Assembly: GCA_017861215.1 (NCBI GenBank) | Contig: JAGFXN010000031.1 | Coordinates: 1 to 14,405 of the forward strand | From: Deltaproteobacteria bacterium | GTDB taxonomy: Bacteria; Desulfobacterota; Desulfuromonadia; Geobacterales; DSM-12255 | Length of the DNA: 14,405 nucleotides | Direction: 5' to 3' | Part shown: one piece after another, positions 5,320 to 12,434 of the stretch | Layout of the letters: every line of letters starts with the position of its first letter | How positions within the stretch are numbered: position 1 is the stretch's first letter | Notes under the pieces: generated by a model | Told to the model about the DNA's origin: nothing | What the model saw: the letters and a program-made list of their open reading frames with translations, nothing else | Databases searched by the model: none | Made by a program: the position numbers and the translations under genes

Positions 5320-6753
5320 GTGCAAGCAGCACCGCAGCTTTATTTACTGGACGGGTCCAGTTACATCTACCGCGCCTATTACGGCGTCCGGGATCTTGCC
5401 ACCAGTGGCGGCATGCCGGTCAATGCCGTGTTCGGCTTCACCAGGATGCTCCTCGGCCTGCTGCAGGAAAACCGCCCCGACTACCTCGCCGTCGTCCTCG
5501 AACCTCCCCGGGAAGAGACCTTTCGCCGGGAGATTTACCCACTCTACAAGGCACAGCGGGACGCCATGCCCGCGGATCTCGTCACCCAGCTGCCGTACAT
5601 CAGGAAGATACTGCAGGCCCTCAATATACCGGTCCTGGAAGCGCCCGGTTTCGAGGCCGACGATGTCATTGCCACGCTGGCCCGCCGCTATGCCGCCGAA
5701 GGGATCCAGGTCACGGCCGTCAGCGGCGACAAGGATCTGCTGCAGATTGTCGCTGCCGGCATATGCCTGCTGGATACCATGAAGGAGCAGCGCTGCGGGC
5801 CGCAGGAGGTGCTCGACCGCTTCGGCGTCCCGGCGGAGCTGGTGCCGGACGTCCTGGGGCTGGCCGGCGACAGCGCGGACAATATCCCGGGAGTTCCCGG
5901 GATCGGCGAGAAGACTGCTGCCGGGCTGGTGCGGCGCTTCGGTTCCCTGGAGAAGGTGCTCGAGTGGCGCAGCATGGTGAACGGCCGGCAGCGCCGGGAT
6001 AATCTGTACCTCCATGCCGACCAGGCCCGGCTGTCGAAAATACTGGCAACCGTCCGCTATGACGTCCCCCTGGAGATCTCCCTGGCCGATCTGCAGTGCC
6101 GGCCGCCGCACCTGCCACTGCTGATGCCGTTGCTGCGTGAGCTGGAATTTGCGGCGCTGGAAGTCGCCTTTACCCCGCCGTCCCCCGGGGTGGTGGAGCT
6201 CTACTGTGACGGCTCGGGCCGGGACTCCGGACCCGGGGGGTACGGGGTGATCCTGCGCTACGGGGAGTCGGAGAAGGAGTTGAGCGGTTTCGAGCCCGCC
6301 TCTACCTCGCAGCGGATGGAACTGACCGCGGCGATCAGGGGGCTGGCGGCGCTGCAGAAGCCGAAGCGGGTGCGGGTCTACAGCGATTCCCAGTACCTGG
6401 TGCGGGGAATGAGCGAGTGGCTGGCCGGCTGGCAGCGCAGCGGCCGCCTGGAGACCGCGGCTGCACTCAGGAACCAGGACCTCTGGCAGCAACTGGCGGC
6501 CCTGGCCGCGAACCATACGGTCACATGGCAATGGGTGCGCGGCCATGACGGCCATTACTTCAATGAGCGCTGCGACAGGCTGGCAAAGCGGGCGGCAGAG
6601 GCGGGGGTCCGGGCGGCAGAGCAGGCCGCGGCACAGGCAAGGAAAGTGAACTTCATGCCGGTGCCGATCGTGCCGGCCAGGCCGGCACCGGTTCAGGACC
6701 TGGAGGAGAGAGTCTACGCGGCCGATGCCGACGGGCAGCTGCTGCTCTGCTGA
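5320..6753 (+). CDS. 5'-3' exonuclease (FEN) - RNase HI fusion protein
   Basis: 477 aa with two nuclease domains. Residues 6-282 match the N-terminal 5' nuclease domain of DNA polymerase I: LLDGSSYIYRAYYG (9-22, D11), YKAQRDAMP (76-84), FEADDVIATLA (111-121, with E112, D114, D115), VSGDKDLLQIV (134-144, with D137 and D139), and the helix-hairpin-helix GLAGDSADNIPGVPGIGEK (180-198, with D184 and D187). Residues 292-427 are a complete RNase HI: ELYCDGSG (293-300, D297), MELTAAIRGL (333-342, E334), VYSDSQYLV (353-361, D356), and WVRGHDGHYFNERCD (405-419, with H409 and D419). All four acidic catalytic residues are present. No polymerase domain follows. Both activities remove RNA primers or flaps at the lagging strand, so a joint role in Okazaki-fragment or R-loop processing is likely (inference). 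The usual VFDA aspartate of the 5' nuclease is replaced by VVLEPP (E61). The start is GTG with GGAGAG close upstream. The tail (430-477) is Ala-rich and unassigned. Confidence 0.92.
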   Translation: MQAAPQLYLLDGSSYIYRAYYGVRDLATSGGMPVNAVFGFTRMLLGLLQENRPDYLAVVLEPPREETFRREIYPLYKAQRDAMPADLVTQLPYIRKILQALNIPVLEAPGFEADDVIATLARRYAAEGIQVTAVSGDKDLLQIVAAGICLLDTMKEQRCGPQEVLDRFGVPAELVPDVLGLAGDSADNIPGVPGIGEKTAAGLVRRFGSLEKVLEWRSMVNGRQRRDNLYLHADQARLSKILATVRYDVPLEISLADLQCRPPHLPLLMPLLRELEFAALEVAFTPPSPGVVELYCDGSGRDSGPGGYGVILRYGESEKELSGFEPASTSQRMELTAAIRGLAALQKPKRVRVYSDSQYLVRGMSEWLAGWQRSGRLETAAALRNQDLWQQLAALAANHTVTWQWVRGHDGHYFNERCDRLAKRAAEAGVRAAEQAAAQARKVNFMPVPIVPARPAPVQDLEERVYAADADGQLLLC

Positions 6754-6794
6754 GGCAACGGGCGGGCAGTCCCGGGGGAGAGCATGCCAATGAA

Positions 6795-6819
6795 AAAGGC
6801 GGCCAGTATGGCCGCCTTT
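6795..6819. terminator. Hairpin-family bidirectional terminator
   Basis: AAAGGCGGCC (6795-6804) and GGCCGCCTTT (6810-6819) form a perfect 10-bp stem around AGTAT. On the minus strand TTTTT follows, giving a good U-tract for the YdbL-like gene (stop at 6928). On the plus strand it lies 42 bases after the exonuclease-RNase H stop. It is flanked on the left by the conserved GCATGCCAATGAA. Confidence 0.75.
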
Positions 6820-6927
6820 GCTGTTTCTCCAGTGCTCGCCACGAAGGCAATGAGCAGGGCAAAGCGCTGCCGGGCGCCGCCTGTCATCTCCAGCTGATGA
6901 CCGGCAGCATCCCCGGCAGCAGCCCGA

Positions 6928-7590
6928 TTACTTCTGGACCCATCTGCCGTTCTGCAGCTGCAGCCACCATCCCGGCGCGGCTTCTTCACGTTTGGTTTCA
7001 GCATAGGTGGCTGCCGATTTGGCCAGCAACTGGTCCATTTCTTCCTTGTTCGGGGTCTGTTTGCTCTGTTTCGCTATCGCTTTTGCCATGCCGGTGATGA
7101 TTGTCTTGCGACTTTCATTCTCTGTCTTCAGCATCGCTTCGTCCTGAGGCGTCACCCTGGTTTTGTCCCGCACGCTAATCAGCCCCTGGCTGGTCAGGCC
7201 GACAACTCCGCCGGCAAGCAGTTCACGCACCCGCGACAGGTTCCTGCTCATGGTTGCGTACGCCTTGGTGACTTCCTGCATGCTTGCCAGCTCCACCGCC
7301 AGGGCGTCGGCAGTGCTGTCCGCGGCATACGCGGCCGCAGCCAAAGAGAGTGTCGGGAGCCTCCTCAACATACCGCTCAACGGTTTTACGGCAGATTCTT
7401 TATCCTTGCTGTCGGGCGGCTGGCTTTCCGGTGCCGGCTGGGTGTTGCCGCCATCCTTGAGCATCATGCCGTCCACAGACTTATATGCGTCCTTGACCGC
7501 TTTTTCAGGGAAGTAGACGTTGACGGTTATGACTGCGCAGGAAACAAGCAGTCCACATGCGCCGGCAAACAGGAATTTTAGCGTACTCAT
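6928..7590 (-). CDS. DUF1318 / YdbL-like lipoprotein
   Basis: 220 aa. A short signal peptide ends in a lipobox (LLVSC, C18), so the protein should be lipid-anchored. The anchor is followed by AVITVNVYFPEKAVKDAYKS (19-38), typical of DUF1318 lipoproteins. Next is a Pro/Lys-rich linker (45-72) and then a second short hydrophobic stretch (LSLAAAAYAADS, 81-92). The C-terminal domain ends EAAPGWWLQLQNGRWVQK (203-220), which matches the end of E. coli YdbL (pattern P-G-x-x-x-Q-x-x-N-G-x-W-V-x-K). The gene lies 58 bases downstream of the large AsmA/YdbH-like gene, as ydbL follows ydbH in E. coli. YdbH and the lipoprotein YnbE are reported to form a bridge for lipid transport between the membranes. 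Here one lipoprotein may supply both the YnbE- and YdbL-like parts (inference). The Shine-Dalgarno sequence GAGGAGG is strong. Confidence 0.85.
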   Translation of the reverse strand: MSTLKFLFAGACGLLVSCAVITVNVYFPEKAVKDAYKSVDGMMLKDGGNTQPAPESQPPDSKDKESAVKPLSGMLRRLPTLSLAAAAYAADSTADALAVELASMQEVTKAYATMSRNLSRVRELLAGGVVGLTSQGLISVRDKTRVTPQDEAMLKTENESRKTIITGMAKAIAKQSKQTPNKEEMDQLLAKSAATYAETKREEAAPGWWLQLQNGRWVQK

Positions 7591-7648
7591 TTTCCGGTCC
7601 TCCTCAAGGCAATCGATTTGTACCCTACACTATACCATATTCTCCCGG

Positions 7649-10600
7649 TCATTCATCCCATTTGAATGCCGGGGGCGGTTCAGCTGCGGCGGGCGGTCCG
7701 CTGCCCGCCGCTCCCTTGCCTCGTTTGGCCGCCTGACTGATTGAGTCCAGCAGATGCTCCAGCGCGATCCTGTTCTGCGTTTCCGTCACAGTCACCTTCA
7801 GATCGCGGACACCAAAGAAGTTCGTATTCGATATGTCGAGGATGTCGAAGGTCAGATAACCCGCATTCAGCGATGCCATGACCTCACCCTTGTCATAGGG
7901 ATGATCACTGCGAAAGAAAAACCCCTGCAGATTCTTGCCCGCCAACTTTTGCAGGAATTCCCTGCTGACCAGCATTTTCTCACCGTCACCCGGGCGCGTC
8001 CAGAAATAGGCATAGCCGTTCAGTCCGCCAGCACCGGTGCCGTGTCCTTCAAGCATGGCGATACCATCCACCCGCCCGGAAACATAGCCGCTGATTTTCG
8101 GGAAAAGGGCGCAAACCTGCTGCAGGCTCAGGTTGTTGAGCAGCAGATCACCGCCGTAGCTCACTCCTTGTGAAAAAGCAGCATAGCCCTGGCCCAGAAT
8201 CCTGCCGGTCGTCAGTGAGGAGGCGAAGGAGAGCACCTCGATAATCCCGTCGGCTGCCTTGATCCGGAAGGCCGTCCCGGTAAATTCCAGGGGCCCGAAG
8301 ATGATCCTGCCGATTTTCAGCAGGGAACCGCCGGTCTTCTCCCTGTTGAGCAGATCAAGATGCTGTGCATACTTTTCACGGCTCACTACCAACGACTGTT
8401 CAGGAGAGGCGGTGCGGCCCGCCGGGAAACCAAGAGAAAAAGGGATGCTGCCGCTGATCCCGGTAACTTTTAATTTGCGGGATGCGGCGTCAATAGCGGC
8501 GTCATCGAGCTGCACAGAACCCTGGAGCGTGGTGCGCTTGTTGCGGAACCCGAGGCTGCCTGCAGCGGCTATATCCCCGGATAGAGATGCTTCCTGCAGG
8601 AAGCGCGGCAGGCCGTTGGCGAGCGGATCAACTATCCGGCTCACGGGGGCGCGGCTGAGCGTATAGGCGATCATGCCGTCCCGCTGCGGCGAAAAAACAT
8701 TGGCAACTTCCCCCTTCATCTGCACGGCGGCGCCTGCGCCGATCCGGAAAACAGCTTCCGCCAGCGTGATCCTCCCCTGCGCCAGGCTGCCGTCAAACTG
8801 CAGTCCGGCGTTGGCGAGCAGCCCCTTGCCGCCGCGGCCCGCAACCGACACTCCCTCCCCTTCTCCCCTGAACCGGCAGGCGACGCCATCCTTGCGCGCA
8901 TAACTGCCCCTGGTCGAAACCGTGAGGCGTCCGCCCGAGACCGCTACCGCCCCTTTCTTCTCCAGCAGCTGTGCCAGCTGCGCCAGCTCGATCCCCTTCA
9001 GGGAGAGGTCGAATTCCACCCCATTGCCGACAGCGTAGGGGTTGAATGCCAGCGCCCCGCCCAGCGTCCCGCCCAGTACAGCCCCGGCAAGAGTGGCGCT
9101 GCCGCCTGAACCGGAAAAGACCAGATCCGCCCGTGGCACCCCGATCTCCCTGCCGCGCCAGAGGAACTTCTCTGCTGCCAGTGCGCCGGATCCGGCAAAT
9201 CTTTTTGCTGGCGGTGCCCCGGCAAATTCGCCGCGCAGGGAGGCGGCGATTCCGGTCAGCTTGAGATCGCCGCGACTGACAGCGCCCCCGGCAAGCTGCA
9301 CCTCCAGCGGATACCCCTTGGGCGACTGCTGCGCGCCTTTTCGCGGCAGGACGGCGCTGAGTCGGGCAACGGTTATGCTGGCGTCCGCCACCCGCAACGC
9401 GCAGTTGTCAAGCTGCAACAGGCCGTCAGCCGCACTGAAACCGAAACGCCCTCCCGCGGCCAGGCCCTTGAAGGCCGCGGTTTCGAACGTCCCTTGCCCG
9501 GCGGCCGAGTACTGTCCGGCAACCGTCCGGAAATCCGCCTTGAGGTCAGAGCTGCCGAGGGCAAAACGTTCCCCCTTGATGCTCCCGTTCAGGCCGGCAA
9601 CGGACAGGGATGCAGAACCGCTGAAGTTGGCGCTGTCGGCGCCGCTGAGGTCAAGCGACATGCCTGCCGAGCCCGCAGCAACTTTTAACTCCCCGTACGA
9701 CCCTGCTTTGAGCCTGTTTTCAGGCATCTGCAGGGCAAGGGAAAAAGGAGCCTTCTTGCCGGGCCTCATGCTGAAGCTCCCGGTGAGCGGCAGTCCCAGC
9801 ACCCTGGCCCTGAAACCGGGCAGATCGACTGATTGAGGCCGCAGAGCGCCGCTGAAAACCACTGCATACGGGGCGCTGATGCTTTCCAGGAGGGGGTTGC
9901 CGCTGCCGGCTTCCTGGGTCACCGTCCCGACCGCCCGGATGGTGTTATTGGCGGTGGCAATCTTCACGTCGCTGCCGACACCGTTGATCAGCAGCCTGTC
10001 GCGGCGCGACACCATCAGCTTCCGCAGGGAGACCATCCCCCCGACGGTGATCCCCTGGTGCGCTCTTCCCGCTATCCTGATCCCCCTGGCGGTGACCGTG
10101 CCTCCCGCCCGCGTCCCCGCCTGTCGCCAACCGGGCAGCAAGGCGGCCCCCCGGCCGATATCAAAGCGGTTGAGATCCAGCCGCAGATCATAGCTCAAGC
10201 CGCTTTTCAGGCTGCTGCCGTGGCCGGTGGCGCGCATCTCCAGGATTTCATCAACAACCAGTGCCGCCTGTTCCAGCTGCAGCAGATCCTGCTTCATGTC
10301 ATAGGTTGCGGCGCCGCTAAGGCTCCCGGAGAGGGGGATGGTATTCCCTTCCTGGAGCTGCAGTGCCGCATCCCTGAATGTTGCCGCGAGCGATGACCGC
10401 ACTATCCCTGCATGCAAGGCGGCCTTCACCCGCAGGCTCCCCGTGCCGCCGGCAACGGTGAGCCGCCTCCCCGTTGCCGCCAGACCGGCCAGGGCCAGCG
10501 ACGGCGCCTCCAGGGAGAGTTCGGCTTCAGGCTCAGCTCCTGCGCGAAAACTTCCCGTAACGGCATAGCGGTTGCCCGCTTCATCGTCAAAGGCAAGCTT

Positions 10601-11170
10601 TGTTATGGCGCCGTCCGATCCTTTGCTGGCAATATTGCGGAGTTGCAGGGCTATCCCCCTGAGACCTTTGCCGTTGACGAGAATCTCCCCGTTATTGATC
10701 CGCAGATCATCAATGAACAGCTCTGCCCCGCCTTTGCCGCCGGAGAACCGTTTGCGGAGCTGCGCGACATTCCAGCCGCCGTCACTCCCCTTGCGGATGT
10801 CGATCCGGGCCCCGTCAACATTCAGCAACCGCAGGCTGCGGCGTCCCAGGAACAGACCCTGCCAACCCGGCGCCACGCTGACGGCATCAACCGACACAAA
10901 GCGACTGTCGGCAAACCCCGACGGATTGCCGACGACTACCCCCTTGATAATCAGCGTGTCGCCGTGCAGGCGTAGTGCGGAAATGGTAACAGGGAGATCA
11001 AGCCGCTCGGCAAGAATGGCGGAGATTTTCGCGGCGGCGGGCGGTGAATTGATATAGGAGACGAGGAGTGTGATTGCGCCTGCGCCCAGGAAAATGACGA
11101 CCGGCAGCAGCCGGTACAGGAAAAAGCGTACCGAAAAAACTTTTTTACCGTGCGCAGCAGAACCGGCCAT
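7649..11170 (-). CDS. AsmA/YdbH-like envelope protein
   Basis: 1173 aa. One N-terminal membrane helix (about 21-40) anchors a very long periplasmic part rich in short beta-strands with repeated G-x-L/V and D/N-G turns. An AsmA-like N-terminal segment follows the helix: LDLPVTISALRLHGDTLIIK (57-76), RSLRLLNVDGARIDI and the nearby GWNVAQL. The C-terminus has GYVSGRVDGIAMLEGHGT and ITVTETQNRI-like strands, ending in a Pro/Ala-rich tail. AsmA-like proteins form long grooved bridges thought to carry phospholipids across the periplasm. YdbH (879 aa in E. coli) is one of them, and the downstream YdbL-like gene supports this subgroup. The frame stays open to 11317 through the repeat element, but ATG 11170 has GGGG six bases upstream and gives a normal anchor; ATG 11176 is an alternative. 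AsmA family is firm; YdbH orthology is likely. Confidence 0.85.
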   Translation of the reverse strand: MAGSAAHGKKVFSVRFFLYRLLPVVIFLGAGAITLLVSYINSPPAAAKISAILAERLDLPVTISALRLHGDTLIIKGVVVGNPSGFADSRFVSVDAVSVAPGWQGLFLGRRSLRLLNVDGARIDIRKGSDGGWNVAQLRKRFSGGKGGAELFIDDLRINNGEILVNGKGLRGIALQLRNIASKGSDGAITKLAFDDEAGNRYAVTGSFRAGAEPEAELSLEAPSLALAGLAATGRRLTVAGGTGSLRVKAALHAGIVRSSLAATFRDAALQLQEGNTIPLSGSLSGAATYDMKQDLLQLEQAALVVDEILEMRATGHGSSLKSGLSYDLRLDLNRFDIGRGAALLPGWRQAGTRAGGTVTARGIRIAGRAHQGITVGGMVSLRKLMVSRRDRLLINGVGSDVKIATANNTIRAVGTVTQEAGSGNPLLESISAPYAVVFSGALRPQSVDLPGFRARVLGLPLTGSFSMRPGKKAPFSLALQMPENRLKAGSYGELKVAAGSAGMSLDLSGADSANFSGSASLSVAGLNGSIKGERFALGSSDLKADFRTVAGQYSAAGQGTFETAAFKGLAAGGRFGFSAADGLLQLDNCALRVADASITVARLSAVLPRKGAQQSPKGYPLEVQLAGGAVSRGDLKLTGIAASLRGEFAGAPPAKRFAGSGALAAEKFLWRGREIGVPRADLVFSGSGGSATLAGAVLGGTLGGALAFNPYAVGNGVEFDLSLKGIELAQLAQLLEKKGAVAVSGGRLTVSTRGSYARKDGVACRFRGEGEGVSVAGRGGKGLLANAGLQFDGSLAQGRITLAEAVFRIGAGAAVQMKGEVANVFSPQRDGMIAYTLSRAPVSRIVDPLANGLPRFLQEASLSGDIAAAGSLGFRNKRTTLQGSVQLDDAAIDAASRKLKVTGISGSIPFSLGFPAGRTASPEQSLVVSREKYAQHLDLLNREKTGGSLLKIGRIIFGPLEFTGTAFRIKAADGIIEVLSFASSLTTGRILGQGYAAFSQGVSYGGDLLLNNLSLQQVCALFPKISGYVSGRVDGIAMLEGHGTGAGGLNGYAYFWTRPGDGEKMLVSREFLQKLAGKNLQGFFFRSDHPYDKGEVMASLNAGYLTFDILDISNTNFFGVRDLKVTVTETQNRIALEHLLDSISQAAKRGKGAAGSGPPAAAEPPPAFKWDE

Positions 11171-11185
11171 GTCCATCCCCCACCC

Positions 11186-11276
11186 GGGGTCGGTCGGAGG
11201 TAGGAACTCATCGCGAAAATTCGGCTGGACGAAGCCGGATTTGCAGCAGATGTATTCTCCGTCCGACAGACTCCTA
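11186..11276 (-). repeat. Short copy of the inverted-repeat element, in the leader of the YdbH-like gene
   Basis: Read on the minus strand, the first 38 bases (TAGGAGTCTGTCGGAC..., including AATACATCTGCTGCAAAT) match 294-331, and the last part (AATTTTCGCGATGAGTTCCT) matches 422-441 of copy 1. The central 70 bases of copy 1, including its hairpin, are missing. In their place is a small hairpin, ATCCGGCT/AGCCGAAT. It lies between a candidate promoter and the ribosome binding site of the large gene, so it would form nearly the whole 5' leader. Confidence 0.6.
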
Positions 11277-11282
11277 AGAGAG

Positions 11283-11310
11283 ACTTTATCCGGAAATAAC
11301 AATTTTACAA
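11283..11310 (-). promoter_or_regulatory. Possible promoter of the YdbH-like operon
   Basis: On the minus strand TTGTAA (11310-11305) is followed after 16 bases by TAAAGT (11288-11283); each box matches 4 of 6. Transcription would start near 11276, the outer edge of the repeat element. The match is weak and the position is what makes it worth noting. Confidence 0.35.
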
Positions 11311-11387
11311 TGTCCATTGGCGGATTTTATCGCCGTGAGGGAGAAGGCCCGGGGATTCTGTCTTCCGGGAAGAGCTACGGACGACAC

Positions 11388-11410
11388 AAGGCTGCCAAAT
11401 CGGTCGCCTT
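11388..11410. repeat. Imperfect hairpin-family copy upstream of the DUF167 gene
   Basis: AAGGCTGCC (11388-11396) faces GGTCGCCTT (11402-11410) with one mismatch and one G-T pair, around a 5-base loop, followed by TGCCTGCTGG. It has the same layout and flank (ACACAAGG) as the other copies but has decayed. It lies in the gap between the divergent YdbH-like and DUF167 genes. Confidence 0.5.
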
Positions 11411-11473
11411 TGCCTGCTGGCGATAACTGGTGTACTGTTGCAAGAATAACCGGTGGGGAACTGCGGAGCAATA

Positions 11474-11773
11474 ATGAAGAAATCGTTTTATACGTGGGAG
11501 GGCGATACGCTCGTGCTCAATATCCTCGGCACGCCCGACGCCAAACGGGACGCCATCGGCAAGGTCAAGGGGCAGCAGCTCTGCGTCAGTGTCACGGCCG
11601 CCCCCCGTGCCGGTCGGGCAACTGACCATATGGTACGCTTTCTTGCTGCTGAATTCGGCGTATCTGTCAGCGCCATTCAGGTGGTGTTCGGCCGCATGAA
11701 TGTCAATAAACAGCTGCGGATCAAGGCGCCTGCGTGCCTGCCGTCAGTCATCGGCCAGCAGGTGTTATTCTAG
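11474..11773 (+). CDS. DUF167 (YggU-like) protein
   Basis: 99 aa. The family pattern is recognisable: LNILGTPDAKRDAIG (15-29), corresponding to V-x-P-x-A-x-x-x-x-I-x-G, then LCVSVTAAPRAGRATDHMVR (36-55), FLAAEFGVSVSAIQVVFGRM (56-75) and KQLRIKAP. DUF167 proteins are small alpha/beta proteins of unknown function. The usual G-K-A-N and S-R-x-K segments are here GRATD and MNVNK, so this is a divergent member. The ATG at 11474 has GGAG five bases upstream; seven codons further upstream are open but unsupported. It is a single-gene unit ending 33 bases before a hairpin terminator. Confidence 0.82.
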   Translation: MKKSFYTWEGDTLVLNILGTPDAKRDAIGKVKGQQLCVSVTAAPRAGRATDHMVRFLAAEFGVSVSAIQVVFGRMNVNKQLRIKAPACLPSVIGQQVLF

Positions 11774-11806
11774 CAGAGAATCCCGGAGAGAGGCTACTTC
11801 ATGCAC

Positions 11807-11828
11807 AAGGCGGCCAATCGGCCGCCTT
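11807..11828. terminator. Hairpin-family bidirectional terminator
   Basis: AAGGCGGCC (11807-11815) and GGCCGCCTT (11820-11828) form a perfect stem around AATC. It lies between the convergent DUF167 gene and the small membrane-protein gene, whose TAA stop overlaps its right edge. The left flank is CTTCATGCAC. Confidence 0.75.
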
Positions 11829-11962
11829 TATTGCTTCTCCCCTGCCGCGCGTTTCTGCCTTCTGCGCCGCCAGGCGGCACGGCCGCCGAAGAAGCCGCCG
11901 GCCAGGGTCAGAACCCAGATGGTGATGAGAACGATATATTCGCTGGCGCCGGGCATATTCAT
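11828..11962 (-). CDS. Small single-helix membrane protein (44 aa)
   Basis: 44 residues: a short polar start (MNMPGASEY), one membrane helix (IVLITIWVLTLAGGFFGG, 10-27) and a strongly basic tail (RAAWRRRRQKRAAGEKQ). The positive-inside rule puts the tail in the cytoplasm. I do not recognise a family. The start is two bases after the stop of the Zn-ribbon-like gene, so translation is probably coupled; a second ATG two codons later is also possible. The stop codon sits at the edge of the shared terminator. The tight coupling and plausible topology make it more likely a real gene than chance. Confidence 0.55.
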   Translation of the reverse strand: MNMPGASEYIVLITIWVLTLAGGFFGGRAAWRRRRQKRAAGEKQ

Positions 11963-11964
11963 GC

Positions 11965-12246
11965 CTACGCCAACTGATAACCGGCACCGGCAAACTGGAT
12001 GTTGGCCGGATCGTCGCAGCGCGGCGGGGAAACGGCATGGATGCCGCCGCAGTCTGGACAGCTGTCCACAAAAGTGAGCAGCGTAAAGGGAGCGCCACAC
12101 CCCTGACAGGTGGTCGGCAACCCTCCGCCGGGCAACGCTTCACTCCTCAGTGCGCCGCCGTGGGCGCGGGCAACGAACTCTACCAGCGCCCTCCCTTCGG
12201 CAAATGGTCCCTGGCCCACTTCGTGGCCGCATCCGCAATTACCCAT
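11965..12246 (-). CDS. Cys-rich zinc-ribbon-like protein
   Basis: 93 aa. It begins MGNCGCGHEVGQG (C4, C6) and has two C-x-x-C knuckles, TTCQGCG (C47, C50) and DSCPDCGG (C63, C66), thirteen residues apart as in a zinc ribbon. PPRCDDPANIQFAG (75-88) follows. No enzymatic motif is seen. It looks like a conserved small protein of Geobacter-type bacteria, but I cannot assign a function. The ATG at 12246 is preceded by AAGGAG seven bases upstream, a strong signal. The next gene, a 44-aa membrane protein, starts two bases after its stop. The two may work together, for instance with the ribbon protein docking to the membrane partner, but nothing in the sequence proves it. Confidence 0.75.
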   Translation of the reverse strand: MGNCGCGHEVGQGPFAEGRALVEFVARAHGGALRSEALPGGGLPTTCQGCGAPFTLLTFVDSCPDCGGIHAVSPPRCDDPANIQFAGAGYQLA

Positions 12247-12390
12247 GGTCCGTTCTCCTTTTTGGATGGCGCAGTACCTGCACCATGATGATCAATTCTG
12301 GCGGAGCATAGCCCGGATCGCGCACCAGGAATATGACGCAGGTCAAGTTCCGGCAATTGGCAGGGAGCTCAGGATGCAGAGCTTACCATG

Positions 12391-12434
12391 CTTCATTCAC
12401 AAGGCAGCCAATCGGCCGCGATCGCCTGCGGCTT
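12391..12434 (-). repeat. Degenerate hairpin-family copy after the RNase Z-like gene
   Basis: The left arm AAGGCAGCC (12401-12409) and loop AATC are intact, but the right arm reads GGCCGCGATCGCCTGCGGC, as if about ten bases had been inserted. An alternative stem, GCCGC (12415-12419)/GCGGC (12428-12432), can form. The conserved CTTCATTCAC flank is present. It begins directly after the stop of the RNase Z-like gene and may still work as a terminator on the minus strand. The rest of the gap (12247-12390) shows no gene. Confidence 0.5.

Noticed and set aside
5344..6555. Open frame of 403 codons on the minus strand
   Set aside because: It is antisense to the FEN-RNase HI gene, with no recognisable domain.
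9042..9836. Open frame of 264 codons on the plus strand inside the large YdbH-like gene
   Set aside because: It is a Pro/Ala/Arg-rich shadow with no ribosome binding site, and the minus strand codes a continuous 1173-aa protein.
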